DNA from: Girardinichthys multiradiatus
Lineage: Eukaryota; Chordata; Actinopteri; Cyprinodontiformes; Goodeidae
Assembly: GCF_021462225.1 (NCBI RefSeq)
Contig: NC_061804.1
Coordinates: 40,921,975 to 40,985,974, forward strand
Direction of reading: 5' to 3'
DNA: 64,000 nucleotides
Below the pieces are notes generated by a model. That model did no database searches. It was not told where the DNA came from and saw only the letters and a list, made by a program, of their open reading frames with translations. How positions within the stretch are numbered: position 1 is the first letter of the stretch; every line of letters starts with the position of its first letter. The position numbers and the translations under genes were made by a program. This document shows positions 22,621-34,199 of this stretch, in pieces.

Positions 22621-23999
22621 CCACAAGAGGAATTTGAGTTCCCAAAAAAGAATCAATCAAGAGTTACTCCAACCTGCTGCCACCTTGAGCGGCGCAATTC
22701 TAGAATTTTTTATGTATCTTTCCTTTCATGCAATAATGGGGCTCCAAACGTTCTCCCCTAAACTACAACCTTTTCAGAGGATTGTACCTTCCCCTCCCGG
22801 ACTATCACCATTGCAGTCGCATTGCCATAACACGTCTTAATCCGTTTTCAGAATCTCACTCGAAACCATTCTGATCCATTTCTTCACCTCCAAAGGTACG
22901 AAATAAATTCCAGCTCACTCAGAATCAACAACACAGCCAAAGTGTTTTTAAGAAAAACACTGGAGATTTTTAAGAGGAGTCTCCTCACCTAATAATGTAC
23001 AGTCGCAGGCTGTAATAAGCAGTCTGTTCGAGGCCCCTAGCCAGAAGTGGGAAGGCGCTTCCGGGGCACAGGCGGAAACACCAATTTGTACGAGCTACTG
23101 CACCCTGTTGGTGGTCAGAGGCCTTGGAGCTACCCCGAATCCTTTTTCCCCAGAAGCGACAACACTGTTTACAACACTGTCTCTTAAAGGAACGACTCTC
23201 AAAGTATTCTATACTCTCATCACTTTTATTGTAAATAAGGCAGGGGAATGGTTACAGAGATCAGCGCTGATGGCTCCCGTCCTTAACCCGCTCGGTGATT
23301 GAAGTGCCGAAACAGCACCAAAAGAAGGTCACACATGGTTTTTATGTCTGGTACTGCCTTCCAAGAGATGTACACTCCCTCAGTGTTTATCAGTAGACTA
23401 TGTGTCACCATTGTGGTGTCTATCTGACAGTGTGTGTAATAGAAGGTGTCCAAACCTGAATCTAAGTGTGGCTGCAGCAATATAATCAACCCGCTTACAG
23501 GGCACTCCATAATCAAACCCAATGCACTAAACTTTATTTCAAACTGTAGGTCATTTATCCTTATGACATGCGTCAGTGAGGATTCTTATCAAATCCTAAC
23601 AAAAGTGAAAACATTAGCATATATACCTTATCTTTATGGTGTGTATGTAAACGCTCACCAAGTTCAACACACCTGAACTTAATGAGTGCTTAATTAGTAG
23701 GCATCTGCAGACATTGATGACCTACTGAGAAGGTAAATCAGTCATTTGTATCAGATGTGTTGGAACAGGGAGGTTATGTTGAAATGTTATAAGAATAATA
23801 TCTCACCTAGCATCATGCTGACATTGAAAGTAGGAAGGAGTAGAAAGGAGGTGGTGATTATTTACTCTGGGAAATAGGAGGTTATATGATACCAGTGAAT
23901 TTCCTGTGTGAAACAGACTACGAATATAACATGTAAAATATTTGTGGTCAAAGCAACTGATATAAAAGTACAGAAAACAACCCATCCTGTGTACAAGTG
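22621..23999. other. No classifiable feature
   Basis: 22621-23040 may hold the 5' untranslated part of the adjoining minus-strand LINE, but nothing proves it. The remainder shows no recognised repeat or gene. Confidence 0.4.
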
Positions 24000-24690
24000 A
24001 CTGAGTTTCCTCTGTAGGGTGGCCAAACTCTGTCTTAGAGATAGGATGAAGAGCTCCATCATCTGAGGGCAGCTTTCAGTAAAGCCACTGCTTCTCAGCC
24101 TCTAAATTAGTCTGTTAAGGTGGTTGAAGCATCTGATCAGGACGCCACCTAAGCACCTTTCGTAAGAGGTTTTCCTGGCACATCTCACTAGGAAAGAACC
24201 AGAACCAGTGGGAAGAACTAATGATAAAGCTATGGAGCATTTTAGGTGATGCACTGCTGTAGCTTTCTTAGCCCAGTTAACCCCTGTTGGAGCAGCATAT
24301 ACACCTGACCTGCCGGAACTATGATTGGGATTAAATGTATGTCTTCATCTTTGTTGGTAAGTGCAATACTGATGAAATTTTGTGTTATTTTATTTCACTG
24401 TAAAGATTTGATTTTAATTATTTTAATCACGTTTCAAACTGTGACTCAGTATTGGGCCTTGCCTAATTTTAAATTACTTGGATTGGTGACAGAAAAAACC
24501 TGATCAAGACATTTCTTGTAGTAGACTAATCAAAAAACTATCCAGTTTAATCAAGAGAAACCGAACAATGAGCTGGGGTATGTCGCTGGAGAGGAGGATG
24601 TCTGGTTTTTGCCCTTCCTGACCTGTTATCCTCAATAGCCAAAAAAGCTAAACAAAAAATGATGGACTGACGGACAGATGGATGGATCCC
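24000..24690 (+). mobile_element. LINE 3'-end fragment, interrupted
   Basis: The plus strand at about 24012-24235 reads LRDRMKSSII, then LLRWLKHLIRTPPKHL and EVFLAHLTRKEPEP. This is the C-terminal block of a common fish LINE (usual form 'LRWLGHLxRMPxxRLPxEVF'), here with several stops. The end resumes at about 24565 ('gctggggtatgtcgctggag') and runs to a GATGGATGGAT tail at 24685. About 320 bp between (24240-24560) do not match and look like an insertion or strong decay. Confidence 0.65.
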
Positions 24691-26566
24691 ATTAAGATGA
24701 ATTTCTCAAAGTCAGAAGTATACAGCCAAGTGATGTGGAGACATTTAACAAAAACCCTAATACTAGTCAGTCAGTTTGTGCTTCTTCTGTCACTGAACCT
24801 CCAGAATTGACTTAGGAGTAATATAAGGACTACAGAAAAAAAGAAGAAACTGCTAAAAATTAAGAATTTGCTATAGACATAATATACAAGTCTGTGATGT
24901 AATAGGTCAGCTGGAAGTAGCAAGATACTAACTAATGCAACTAATGAATGAATGACTGATTTTTGTTCTTTCATAAACAGGATTTGCAAACGTTGATTTG
25001 CTTTGATTTCAGAAGGCTGTGAGACATCTGTACAGAAAGTTTCACCTCAATCTTCTTTGTTACATGTAGATGTGAAATCCTGGCTGAAATAAAAAGTGAA
25101 TTTACTATGTTCATGGAAAGTATTCATCAATGATGCACAATTCCTGTGAAAGCATAAGCAGGCAGGTCATTAGGCGCATTAGAAGCAAATTAAATAGATT
25201 AGAAATGAGTTCCATCCCCTGGATGTGCCATGCTCCCAAACTGTTTCTGATCCATGATAAGAATCTGGAGATAGCATAACAAAATAGAGCAGGTTTTCAA
25301 TTCTGAAACCTATCTAATGAGGATTCTTGTTGGACGGAGCTAACATTTAGTTAATGGACATGCTTTCAGACCGTCTTTTTTATTGACCCAGTCATCTCAG
25401 TCTGCTCATCAGGGTAAGTGTGTATGGAGAGGAATCACTCAATGCCAAGCCCACAGCAGACAAACTCAGTTCTGTTTTGTTTTTGTTTTCTCATAGATAG
25501 ATTTAATGGATCCAAGGCTGTGTTTAAAAAGGCACATCTTGTTATATGGGAGCTAAAGTTTATGTCATGTTTTGTGAGTCAGGAACTGGACTAAAGTGCA
25601 GACATAAACTCTGGAGCAGGATGGTGAGTTGAAATTATTTAATATAAATAACAAAATACAAAACCTTACGGTCTGGCATGAGGACCAGAGAGCATGAGCA
25701 CAGACAGAGAACTGGGTGGAACAAACAAAAAAAAGGGACATCAATGAGATCAATGAGAACCAGTGATCTTATATACTGAGACAGGGTGGAGAAATGACAG
25801 GTAACCCAGATGTGCTATTTGGGAAATGTGGAGCAGCTGTGGTAGAGAAGGCAGAGCAAGTAGGGAGAGTAATTAGCCAAAGGAGAACAGAAACAGAAAT
25901 AAACCCAAAGATTAATCTAACAGAATCTAACTTCTAGATGTATAAAAAAACACTAAAACACAAAAAATGAACTAATAATTAAAACACCTATCAATAATAG
26001 GCAACAGATTTAGCAACAGTGATACAAATACTGAAAGTTTGTTGTAAACATTGTGTAGTTTAAGAATTTAGCTTCTTAGGTTATGGTTCAAAGAGATGAG
26101 AGATGTATTAATCATACGCTTAAAAGTACAGTGCCTTACAATGATATATGTATCGGTTGAAGTTTCTCATATAAAAACCTTATAACTGTATTATGACCCT
26201 TTACTCCAATTGTTTCCTTGTTGTTTATTATGTTCTTAAAATCTTGTCTTATTCAAGTCATTTCCCAGTGCTCATTATTGTAAGAAATGGGTAGCTTTAT
26301 TAGTTCAGTCCTTTGTGTTTATTTGCTTAATCTATTCTTGTGTTCTGTTCTTTGTACATTTGGGTTAATTCAGATCACCAACTGAAAACCTGTGCTAAGG
26401 TTTAAACATTGATGTCTAAGACACTATCCATCCATTCCTACTGAGCTTAAGCCATTTTGCAAAGAAAGATGTGCATGTGCAACATGTGCAAAGCTGGTTG
26501 TGACACACCCGAAGAAACTTGCTGTTGCTTTTACAGAGGGACTGGAATTACAAACTTATTTATGTC
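24691..26566. other. No gene; possible repeat at 25555-25930
   Basis: The stretch 25555-25930 ('tgagtcaggaactggactaa', 'gagcacagacagagaactgg', 'gcagctgtggtagagaagg') has the style of an interspersed fish repeat, but no ends or partner copy are visible here. Nothing else is recognised. Confidence 0.35.
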
Positions 26567-26630
26567 TGAAGGCAACTGATTGCACTGGATTTTATTTAGG
26601 GGTATTAGAGTAAAGGGGCTAATCAGCATT
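26567..26630 (-). mobile_element. Short Tc1-like terminal fragment
   Basis: 'gaaggcaactgattgcactg', 'gattttatttaggggtatta' and 'gagtaaaggggct' match the wording of the sub-terminal part of a Tc1-like family related to the fragment at 15780-16203. Confidence 0.5.
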
Positions 26631-26689
26631 CAGATGGCCATAATTTCTGCTTTGATAATTGTTGCTTTGACACCTAGGGTTGTCAGCAC

Positions 26690-26765
26690 TTTTATTATAT
26701 TATATTACAATATGTTATTTATAATTTATTATAATATTTATTTATAATATATAATATTTTTCCCA
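26690..26765. repeat. AT-only, partly palindromic tract
   Basis: About 75 bp of TTATAATATTTAT-type sequence, nearly free of G and C and able to form several alternative hairpins. Confidence 0.8.
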
Positions 26766-27071
26766 ACAGCTGTGCCACTATGCCGCCTACTTTATAATAG
26801 AGAGCCATGCAGTGATTGTGTATAATTTTTCTACAAATCTTCAGAGTACACCGTCTGACACACCACTCAGGTAGTTTTAAAATGACAGAGGACACATACA
26901 AAGTAAAAAATGCTAAAAAGAAACAGTTTGTCCCTGCAATCACCTAGGTGACCTGTCTGTTGCCGGTTGTTAGCTCAAGCTATTAGTTGTAGCTTTAGCA
27001 TAAACTGTGTTGAATCCTCCTCCCTCAGCTTTGGGATTTTCCTTCCATTTAATGCAATATTATAATCATTT

Positions 27072-27419
27072 CATTTCTATTTTCTGTACAGCTTCTTCCA
27101 TAGTAGATCGCGGGGAAGCTGGTGCCTATCTCCAGCAATCTATGGACGAGAGGCAGGGTACACCCTGGACAGGTCGCCAGTCCATCGCAGGGCAACACAC
27201 AAACAACCATGCACACACCTAAGGGCAATTTAGAGAGACCAATTAACCTAACAGGCATGTCTTTGGACTGTTGGAGGAAGCCAGAGTACTCGGTGAGAAT
27301 CGCGCATGCACGGGGACAACATGCAAACTCCATGCAGAAAGACCCCTGGCTGGGAGTCGTACCCAGGACCTTCTTGCTGCAAGGCAACAGTGCTACCAAC
27401 TCCACCAATGTGCAGCCCG
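27072..27419 (-). repeat. tRNA-derived SINE, copy 4, with target duplication
   Basis: Minus-oriented copy with several small deletions. The 19 bp TGCAATATTATAATCATTT at 27053-27071 recur with a few changes at 27420-27438, giving a decayed target duplication. Confidence 0.85.
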
Positions 27420-27439
27420 TGCAATATTCTAATTGTTTC

Positions 27440-28274
27440 TGTAGGTTGTATTTTTTTTAACAGATCGCAAGTGGTCCACAATTTCTGTAATTAAAAATAA
27501 CTAACTGCATGCAACACTAATTCCCACGACCTACCTTGAGAAGAGAACAGAAACTGGGAAACATTATTAGCTTTACTTTAATAAAGTACAATAATGGCCA
27601 GCTGTGACGGTGAATCAGAATTCATTCCTGTGTAATTTCTCTCATATAATTACATGCAAAATCTCAGTAGAAAAGAAAAATCTTGAGTGATTAAACCCTA
27701 AATGGTGATACACTTTTCCCATTAGTGTGCAAAGAGAGGCAGAAACAGTACAGAATGCTCCACTCAATCCTGCTTCGTTATAGCATGCAGAAATGTAAAA
27801 TTAGTGTGGGCTTACATTGCACATTAATTAGCTACCCTCCCTATAAAAAACAGTATCCATTCATTCCACCAACAAATCAATGATGGATATTTTTGCACCA
27901 TGAATCCAATTATTGCTTTTAATTATAGGGATAAAGACTGCTTGCTCTTTGTTTTATGTTTTTCTTAGGCTGCTGAATCATGGAACATTTTAATCCACTT
28001 AATGTTTAGTAATTTCTAAGACAAAGCAAAAGCCTTTACTGCAGACAATGTACCACAAATAATATGGAACACAGTGTATGATTAGTAAGAGATTACATAT
28101 TAAGCACAGGCCCTTTAAAACCCCTTCACAATGTTTAATGTTCTGCAAAAAGACTCCAAATGCAGGATCCTTTGTGACAATCTAAATATATTACTTTCAT
28201 CAAACTATTTTTTTATAAAAACGTATTAAAAACTAATTATTAATAAAACTTTCTGACAGGCGAGATTGAATAGC
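27440..28274. other. No classifiable feature
   Basis: AT-rich sequence with no frame or repeat that I recognise. Confidence 0.5.
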
Positions 28275-28560
28275 TAAAGTTCTGCGAAAAAGTATTTGTC
28301 CCCTTACAGACTGTTTTTCACACTTTAAATGTTTCAGATCATAAAACTAATTTCAAAACCAGATAAAGATGACCTGGTAAAGACAACATTTTATTTATTT
28401 AAGAAGAAAGGCTATGCAAACTGGTCCTATGTATAAAAGCACCTGACAGCAATGAATTTTTAAATAGAACATTTAAATAATATCTTGAAAGAGAGAAAGC
28501 TTCAGGATTTTCTGGTAGCAGGCAGAATCCTTGGTTCCACCTGGGTTTACATTGTACCTT
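28275..28560 (-). mobile_element. Tc1-like element fragment (same family as 5092-9300)
   Basis: The end reads 'tctgcgaaaaagtatttgtc', 'cactttaaatgtttcagatc', followed by sub-terminal text. At 28503 it jumps to 'caggattttctggtagcagg' and 'aatccttggttcca', which belong to the transposase interior of the same family. It is a rearranged fragment. Confidence 0.6.
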
Positions 28561-28689
28561 TGGAATTGATAAAAGCATCTGGTTTACTAACCCTAAGGGA
28601 ATGAGATGGTGCACATAGATGCAACTGCACAGAAACATCAAACAGATCAACACAGGTAAGAAAAACAAAAATAAATGAAAGACCTCTAA

Positions 28690-29258
28690 AATGAATACAG
28701 AAGTGGTAAAGTGCAATGTCCTGGGGTGTTCTCGGTCTGCAGTGGTAAGGACCTTTCTAAAGTGGACCAAGAAAGGAACAGTGGGAATCTGGGAACAGGG
28801 TCATGGGCAGCCAAGGCTCACTGAAGCACAAAGGGAGCAAAGACTTACCCATGTGGTCCCATTCAAGCTGTATCTGATAAAACAAAAGGTGTCAAAACGT
28901 ACAGTGCATCATGGTTTGTTGCATATGGAGTTGCATAACCATGGTGCCCATGCTGACCCAAAAATTGCCAACAATGGGTATGTAAGCAAAAGAGTTGGGC
29001 CAGGGAACAACAGAAGAAGGTGGCCAGAGTTTGAGGTATTGACCACTAAATTCCCTAGATCTCCATCCAATTGATTATTTATGGGATGTGCTAGGCAAAA
29101 TGAGTTTAACTATGAAGGCCCCTCTTCCCAACATCCACAGCTTGAAGGATTTGGTGCTACTGCACAGTGCTCATCTGGTGGAGTGGACTGAATGTGTCAG
29201 GACAAAATGGGGTAAATTACACTATTAGGCAGGTGGTCATAATCTTATATCTGATTGG
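28690..29258 (+). pseudogene. Tc1-like transposase remnant
   Basis: The plus frame at 28691-29074 contains LGCSRSAVVRTFLKWTKKGT, the helix-turn-helix of a Tc1-like transposase, then GHGQPRLTEAQREQRL, the usual GRPR-type hinge and second helix region. The tail of the frame (FEVLTTKFPRSPSN) is the decayed 'WPPNSPDLN' block that precedes the catalytic glutamate, so the first two catalytic aspartates have been deleted with the centre. Frame-shifted continuation gives LWDVLGKMS-like text at about 29080. The 3' end 'gcaggtggtcataatctt' at 29229 is a typical terminus of this family. Confidence 0.7.
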
Positions 29259-29491
29259 TATTGTTGCATGTCTGGCAGACTGTGTTTGTGTTTTTCCCTC
29301 TTCCCTTTTTTTTGTTTCGTCTTAGGTTCAGAAAGAAGGCTGGTGCCAAATTGGAATTTTGAGCTCTGATTGGATGGAGAATTTTAAAGGACCAACCAAG
29401 ACTCAGGGCTGCCCTGTAAAGGAAGCTCACCAGTGAGGCTGACCTCCCTCCTTCTCCTTCTTCTGGCTGATGGCAGTTTAGCACACCTGTA

Positions 29492-30420
29492 TTGCTGCTC
29501 TGGAGCATTTTGGTTTGTTTAAAAGGTTTGTCTAGCAAAACCTCCACCTCAAATACGGCCACTCACTCTTTTTTCAATATAAAGCCTCATCATCGACCTT
29601 TCTGCCCCTCACTCCGGTCCCCATCCCAGCATTACTCCATCATTCCCAAACCCTCCTTTTCCCTTTTCTATGCTACAGTCGACCAAGCCATTGCACTCAT
29701 CAAAACTGCTGGGTGTGGTGCTTGGCTCACTAAGGCTGACATAACCGATGCCTTTAAAATCATGCCGGTCCACCCCTCTCAGTGGCACCTTCTAGGCGTC
29801 AAGTGGGATTGTTGTTTCTATTTCGCAGTAAGGCTTACTTTTGGTTGCAGAAGTAGCCCCTGTTTGTTCAACAAACTGTCAGAAGCTCTCTGCTGGATTG
29901 TCCTCAATGTCTCAGCTTCCTTCCATTCTCCAACTTTTTCGATGATTTCTTCCTCATCAACCCCCCTTCCCCCTTCCCTAGCCCCTCTCTCCTAAAGCTT
30001 CAACAGTTGTTTCACCAAGTTGGTGTCCCCCTGTCCGTGGAGAAAATGGCAGGCCCAACCAAGCAGCTTGAGTTCCTTGGCATCACCCTCGACTCCGAAG
30101 CAATGGTTGCCTCGCTGCCCGAGGTCAAAGTAACTCACATTCGCAAAGTCTCTCAGTCCTTCATTTCTTCCCCAGTTGTTTCCAAACGCCAACTTCTGTC
30201 TCTCCTGGGCCATCGTAATTTTGCCATGCGTATCATTCCCCAAGGTCGTTTCGTCATCTCCCGTCTGCTTGACCTGGCTAGTTCTGTCCCTTCTCTGCTC
30301 GACCTTATTTTAGATGACGGCCGTCATTCCGATCTGACTTTCTGGTCCAGTCGTTTTGGAAACTGGAATAGAATCTCCTTCTTTTATGACAACGTCGTCC
30401 ACTCGGCTGACTCGTTTTAG
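29492..30420 (+). pseudogene. DIRS/Ngaro-like reverse transcriptase remnant
   Basis: The frame 29492-29995 reads IALIKTAGCGAWLTKADITD (about residues 68-87; the D in ADI is the first catalytic aspartate), then FKIMPVHPSQWHLLGVKW and VRLTFGCRSSPCLFNKLSEA. The second catalytic pair, F-D-D-F, lies at 29938-29949 but in another frame, so there is a frameshift just before it. The frame 30007-30420 continues with GVPLSVEKMAGPTKQLEFLG, SKRQLLSLLGHRNFAMRIIP and FGNWNRISFFYD, the thumb/connection region. With the shifts repaired only in thought, the block order is that of one RT, but the copy is not functional. Confidence 0.75.
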
Positions 30421-30780
30421 TTTTTTATGGAGGCAGCTCCGTCCAAAGGTTTTTGGGGGGTTCTTTCAGGGAGAATGGTTCGCTGATGTATGGCCACCTT
30501 CCTTTCCCCAATCCGAATGCTCAGCTTTTGACGATATTATCCCCATCACCTCAGCCTGCTGCGTTTGGGGCCCTTACTGGAAACGAAAGCGCATTGCCGC
30601 TTTATGTGACAATACCGCTGTGGTCGATGCTATCAACAAAGGCCGCTCATCTTCCAAAGCTAATCATGCCTTACCTCCATTGCATCACCTGGCAGGCTGT
30701 AACTCACAACTTCATCATCTGTGCCCGTCATGTTCCAGGTTATTCTAATTCAATAGCCGATGCTCTGTCTCGTTCTACTT
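30421..30780 (+). pseudogene. DIRS/Ngaro-like RNase H remnant
   Basis: Two overlapping frames share the domain. 30356-30748 holds KVFGGFFQGEWFADVWPPSF, ITSACCVWGPYWKRKRIAAL and CDNTAVVDAINKGRSSS. 30453-30977 holds ITWQAVTHNFIICARHVPGY followed by SNSIADALSR. The C-D-N-x-A-V-V block and the final H-V-P-G...A-D-x-L-S-R block mark RNase H of the DIRS/Ngaro group. At least two frame changes separate them. Confidence 0.7.
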
Positions 30781-30789
30781 TTCAGATCA

Positions 30790-31080
30790 CAGTTTCAGAT
30801 CACAGTCCATCCCTCTCCACACCTTGGCAGGCACAGTCCATCCCTCTCATGCCTTCGCAGCATAATTCATCATTCTCATGCCTTAGCAGACTCTTTCATC
30901 ACCCTCAATGCCTTGGCAGGCACACTAATCATTCTGAATTCCTTAGCAAGTACAATTCAACCCTCACCACACTTTGACATGCACAACTCATCCCTCTCCA
31001 TGCCTTGGTAGGATCATTCTTCATTCTCATGCCTTAGCAGGCACATTCATCACTCTCTACACTTTGGCAGGCTATTCTAT
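30790..31080 (+). repeat. ~30-35-bp minisatellite
   Basis: Eight to nine degenerate units are built on 'CATCNCTCTCATGCCTTGGC' plus AGGCACAATT-like spacers. It begins exactly where the RNase H reading ends, and two frames across it repeat SPS/HNSS-type residues. Confidence 0.8.
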
Positions 31081-31312
31081 CCATCTTACGCTTTGTTGAA
31101 CTCTGTCCATTTCCTTTCACTCCTTCAGGCTCAAATCATTCCTTCTCAATACCTGTCTGGCTCCCAACTTATTTCCATTCACAGTCGGTTTGATCTTCTT
31201 CTCGTTTTATTCTGATCTCATCTTCTCTACTATTCACTTATCAGTTTCGCATCATTCCTGCTAACCAACATTCCGTTTATATTCAGCCAAGCCCCGTCCT
31301 CAGTCCATTTTT

Positions 31313-31486
31313 GGGGGAAGACTTCTCTAATTCTAACCCTAAGATGTTCATTCAAGCTTATGTCATTATCAGCATCCATGTCTTCCACCAGGGTCCGAGC
31401 GCCAAAAGAAAACAAACATCAGCTAATAAACTCCTCTAATTGCCATCTCTGTGTTTCTCTCAATTGTGAGTCTTTCAGGTTGAAAT
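31313..31486 (+). repeat. Split direct repeat, first copy
   Basis: It matches 31764-31937 in the same orientation (offset 451 bp). The core 'attctaaccctaagatgttc' starts at 31330 and 31781, and 'aacaaacatcagctaataaa' and 'gtctttcaggttgaaat' (second copy with one extra T) also match. Such paired repeats at the 3' end are expected for Ngaro-type elements (B1-A2-B2 arrangement). Confidence 0.75.
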
Positions 31487-31763
31487 TGAGTTTTGACATC
31501 TTGGAAGACTCATCTCCATTTCTGGCTCCGTCTAACTACTCCACCACGTTCTCCGTTCCAACCAATCAGCTCCTGGTCTGCAATCCTCTTCAGCCAATCA
31601 TTCCTCCAGGCTTCGCTTTAAAAGACCTTCATAAGCAGAATCTCCTGCTCTTCAGCTGAGCTTCAACCCTCCTCCACCCCATCTCCACCATCTGGCTTCC
31701 AAGCTCCTTCCGACTTCTTTATCTCCTCAGACCTCCACTCCATCACCAGTATCAGGATTCCGC

Positions 31764-31937
31764 GGGGAAAAACTTTTATGATTCTAACCCTAAGATGTTC
31801 ATTCAAGCTCATGTATTTATCAGCATCCATGTCTTCCTACTGGGGTCCGAGCCAAACGAAAACAAACATCAGCTAATAAACTCCTCTAATTCCCATCTCT
31901 GTGTTTGTCTCATTTGTGAGTCTTTTCAGGTTGAAAT
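31764..31937 (+). repeat. Split direct repeat, second copy
   Basis: Partner of 31313-31486. The copies differ by a modest number of substitutions and short indels, consistent with an old insertion. Confidence 0.75.
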
Positions 31938-31940
31938 AAC

Positions 31941-32783
31941 AGGTATATTTGGACGGAACGGAATTATGAGTGCCTGGATATGAATCTGAATCTAACAGCA
32001 CTATATTGAATTGTTGTGCAGTAAACTGGATTAAATTAGTATGTACTTGAATTGAATTGCACAAAACTGGATGTTAATTTAAACCTGTGTTTTCCTATGA
32101 ACTTCCTTGGGATAACTTTATTGTAAACTGAATCTAGATAATAAAATCAATTGAATATATGTTTAGAGTCTCATGTTTTATTATTCACAAATCATGTTAA
32201 ACTGCTTTTAATCAGTTTTTTAATTTTTTACTTGTGCAGTGGATCATTTGGCCTCATGCATAAAGAATGAAGACCATTGTACTCTGTCTTCCTCTACTCT
32301 ATAATGTGAAATATTTCATAATAGATGATAGAAATATTGAGCAGTCCTGAAATATAATAATAGCAAATATTGTGATTTACAGGATAAACCTTTGCTGTCC
32401 TATGACAAAAAACAGACAATCTATTTCAAATTCTAGCCCTAAATTGTTTTTATACTACCTCTCAATTGCTAATAAATTTATGCTTGCAGCGTGTACATTA
32501 AACAGGAAAGCTCCAGGAGTCTAGCAAGATTAACTACCTCCCCAACCACTTTAGGTTTTCAATTTTAGACCATCTTTATATTCATCTGAAGTGTATTCAC
32601 GTGAAATACCTGGAGGCCATTCATCAGAAATGCATTGTGTCCCTCAAGAGACAGAAAAACTTTTTAAAAGTTTTTTTTAGACGTTGATACTAAAAGCTAC
32701 AGATTGCCTTTAGTGGTTTCTAAAGGTTTAGATAGAGTGTTGCATTTAAAGCCTGAATCTTTTTATTTTATACTCCATATATG
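31941..32783. other. No classifiable feature
   Basis: AT-rich sequence without recognised genes. An AATAAA-like sequence near 32141 ('gataataaaatc') could belong to the tail of the preceding element. Confidence 0.4.
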
Positions 32784-32785
32784 TA

Positions 32786-34007
32786 CAGTATAGACCAAAG
32801 GTTTGGACACACCTTCTCATTCAAAGAGTTTTCTTTATTTTCATGACTATGAATATTGTAGCTTCACACTGAAGGCATCAAAACTATGAATTCACACATG
32901 TGGAATTATATACTGAACAAAAAAGTGTGAAACAACTGAAAATATGTCTTATATTCTAGGTTCTTCAAAGTAGCCACCTTTTGCTTTGATTACTGCTCCG
33001 CACACTCTTGGCATTCTGTTGATGAGCTTCAAGAGGTCGTCACCTGAAATGGTTTTCCAATAGTTTTGAAGGAGTTCCCAGAGATGCTTAGCACTTGTTG
33101 GCCCTTTTGCCTTCACTCTGCGGTCCAGCTCACCCCAAACCATCTCGATTGGGTTCAGGTCCGGTGACTGCGGAGGCAAGGTCATCTGGCCCAGCACCCC
33201 ATCACTCTCCTTCTTGGTCAAATAGCCCTTACACAGCCTGGACAAGTCTATTCTGCCTGTTGCCTATCCTCAGCTGTGGTTTCCTAGCAGCTATTTTACC
33301 ATGAAGGCCTGATTCACACAGTCTCCTCTTAACAGTTGTTCCAGATATGTGTCTGCTGCTAGAACTCTGTGTGGCATTGACCTGTTCTCTAATCGGAGCT
33401 GCCGTTAACCTGCGATTTCTGAGGCTGGTGACCCGGATGAACTTATCGGCCATGTGAGCCAGTTATGGTTTTTGCGACTGCACTTGGGGACATTTTCAAA
33501 GATTTCCCAGTTGTTCGGACTGACTGACCTTCATTTCTTAAAGTAATGATGGCCACACGTTTTTCTTTACTTAGCTGTTTTGTTTTTGCCATAATACAAA
33601 TTCTAACAGTCTATTCAGTAGGACTATCAGCTGTGTACTGTATCCACCTCCTGCACAACACAACTGATGGTCCCTACCCCATTTATAAGGCTTGAAATCC
33701 CACTTATTAAACCTGACAGGGCACACCTGTGAACTGAAAACCATTTCAGGTGACTACCTCTTGAAGCTCATCAATAGAATGCCAAGAGTGCGCATAGCAG
33801 TAATCAAAGCAAAAGGTGGCTACTTTGAAGAACCTAGAATATAAGACATATTTTCAGTTGTTTCACACTTTTTTGTTCAGTATATAATTCCACATGTGTT
33901 AATTCATAGTTTTGATGCCTTCAGTGTGAAGCTACAATATTCATAGTCATGAAAATAAAGAAAACTCTTTGAATGAGAAGGTGTGTCCAAACCTTTGGTC
34001 TGTACTG
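32786..34007 (-). mobile_element. Tc1-like element with long inverted repeats, centre deleted
   Basis: TA flanks both ends (32784-32785 and 34008-34009). The ends CAGTATAGACCAAAGGTTTG and, inverted, CAGTACAGACCAAAGGTTTG begin inverted repeats of about 250 bp. These repeats include the last ~30 codons of the transposase: 'gctactttgaagaaccta' occurs in both arms. The minus strand keeps the transposase start (ATG near 33593, MAKTKQLSKEKR), the helix-turn-helix part and, after a junction near 33240, the SPDLNPIEMVWGELDRRVKA block with the catalytic glutamate. The catalytic aspartates are deleted. It is non-autonomous. Confidence 0.9.
32949..33593 (-). pseudogene. Tc1-like transposase, internally deleted
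   Basis: The N-terminal part (33593 down to about 33245) has the first HTH and, in the frame 33453-33229, ITSLRNRR-like text (VTSLRNRRLTAAPIREQVN), HISGTTVKRRLCESGLHGKI and AARKPQLRIGNRQ of the second HTH. The C-terminal part (33245-32949) begins LCKGYLTKKESDGVLGQMTL and carries the catalytic glutamate in NPIEMVW, ending MPRVCGAVIKAKGGYFEEPR. The centre, with both catalytic aspartates (~130-150 codons in relatives), is missing. At least one frame change separates the start from the second HTH. Confidence 0.8.
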
Positions 34008-34199
34008 TATGTGTTGCACTGCGACAGATTCCTCTGCTACGATGATTAAATAGTATATGACAGTGCTTATTCAAAATATTGTGACCTAATAGAAATATAA
34101 TTTAGGAAGCAACATATTCATATACATGGTTTTACAATTTATATTTTAGGATCATCTGCCCAGTTAAACAGCACCAATATACTGAAACCATATCAGAAC

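Larger units (their letters stand above)
29490..31940 (+). mobile_element. DIRS/Ngaro-like retroelement, degenerate
   Basis: It combines RT and RNase H remnants (29492-30780), a minisatellite (30790-31080) and two direct copies of a ~174-bp sequence near the 3' end (31313-31486 and 31764-31937). No LTR pair was found. The RT reading (A-L-I-K-x-A-G-x-G-A-W-L-x-K-x-D-I block, L-T-F-G-C-x-S-S-P block) and the RNase H ending R-H-V-P-G-x-x-N-x-I-A-D-A-L-S-R are typical of tyrosine-recombinase retroelements as I know them. Split direct repeats at the 3' side fit the Ngaro type. The tyrosine recombinase itself was not found, so the element is incomplete. Confidence 0.7.

Noticed and set aside
29492..29995. 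Ty3/gypsy reverse transcriptase
   Set aside because: The block wording and the RNase H ending fit DIRS/Ngaro elements better, and no LTR pair is seen.
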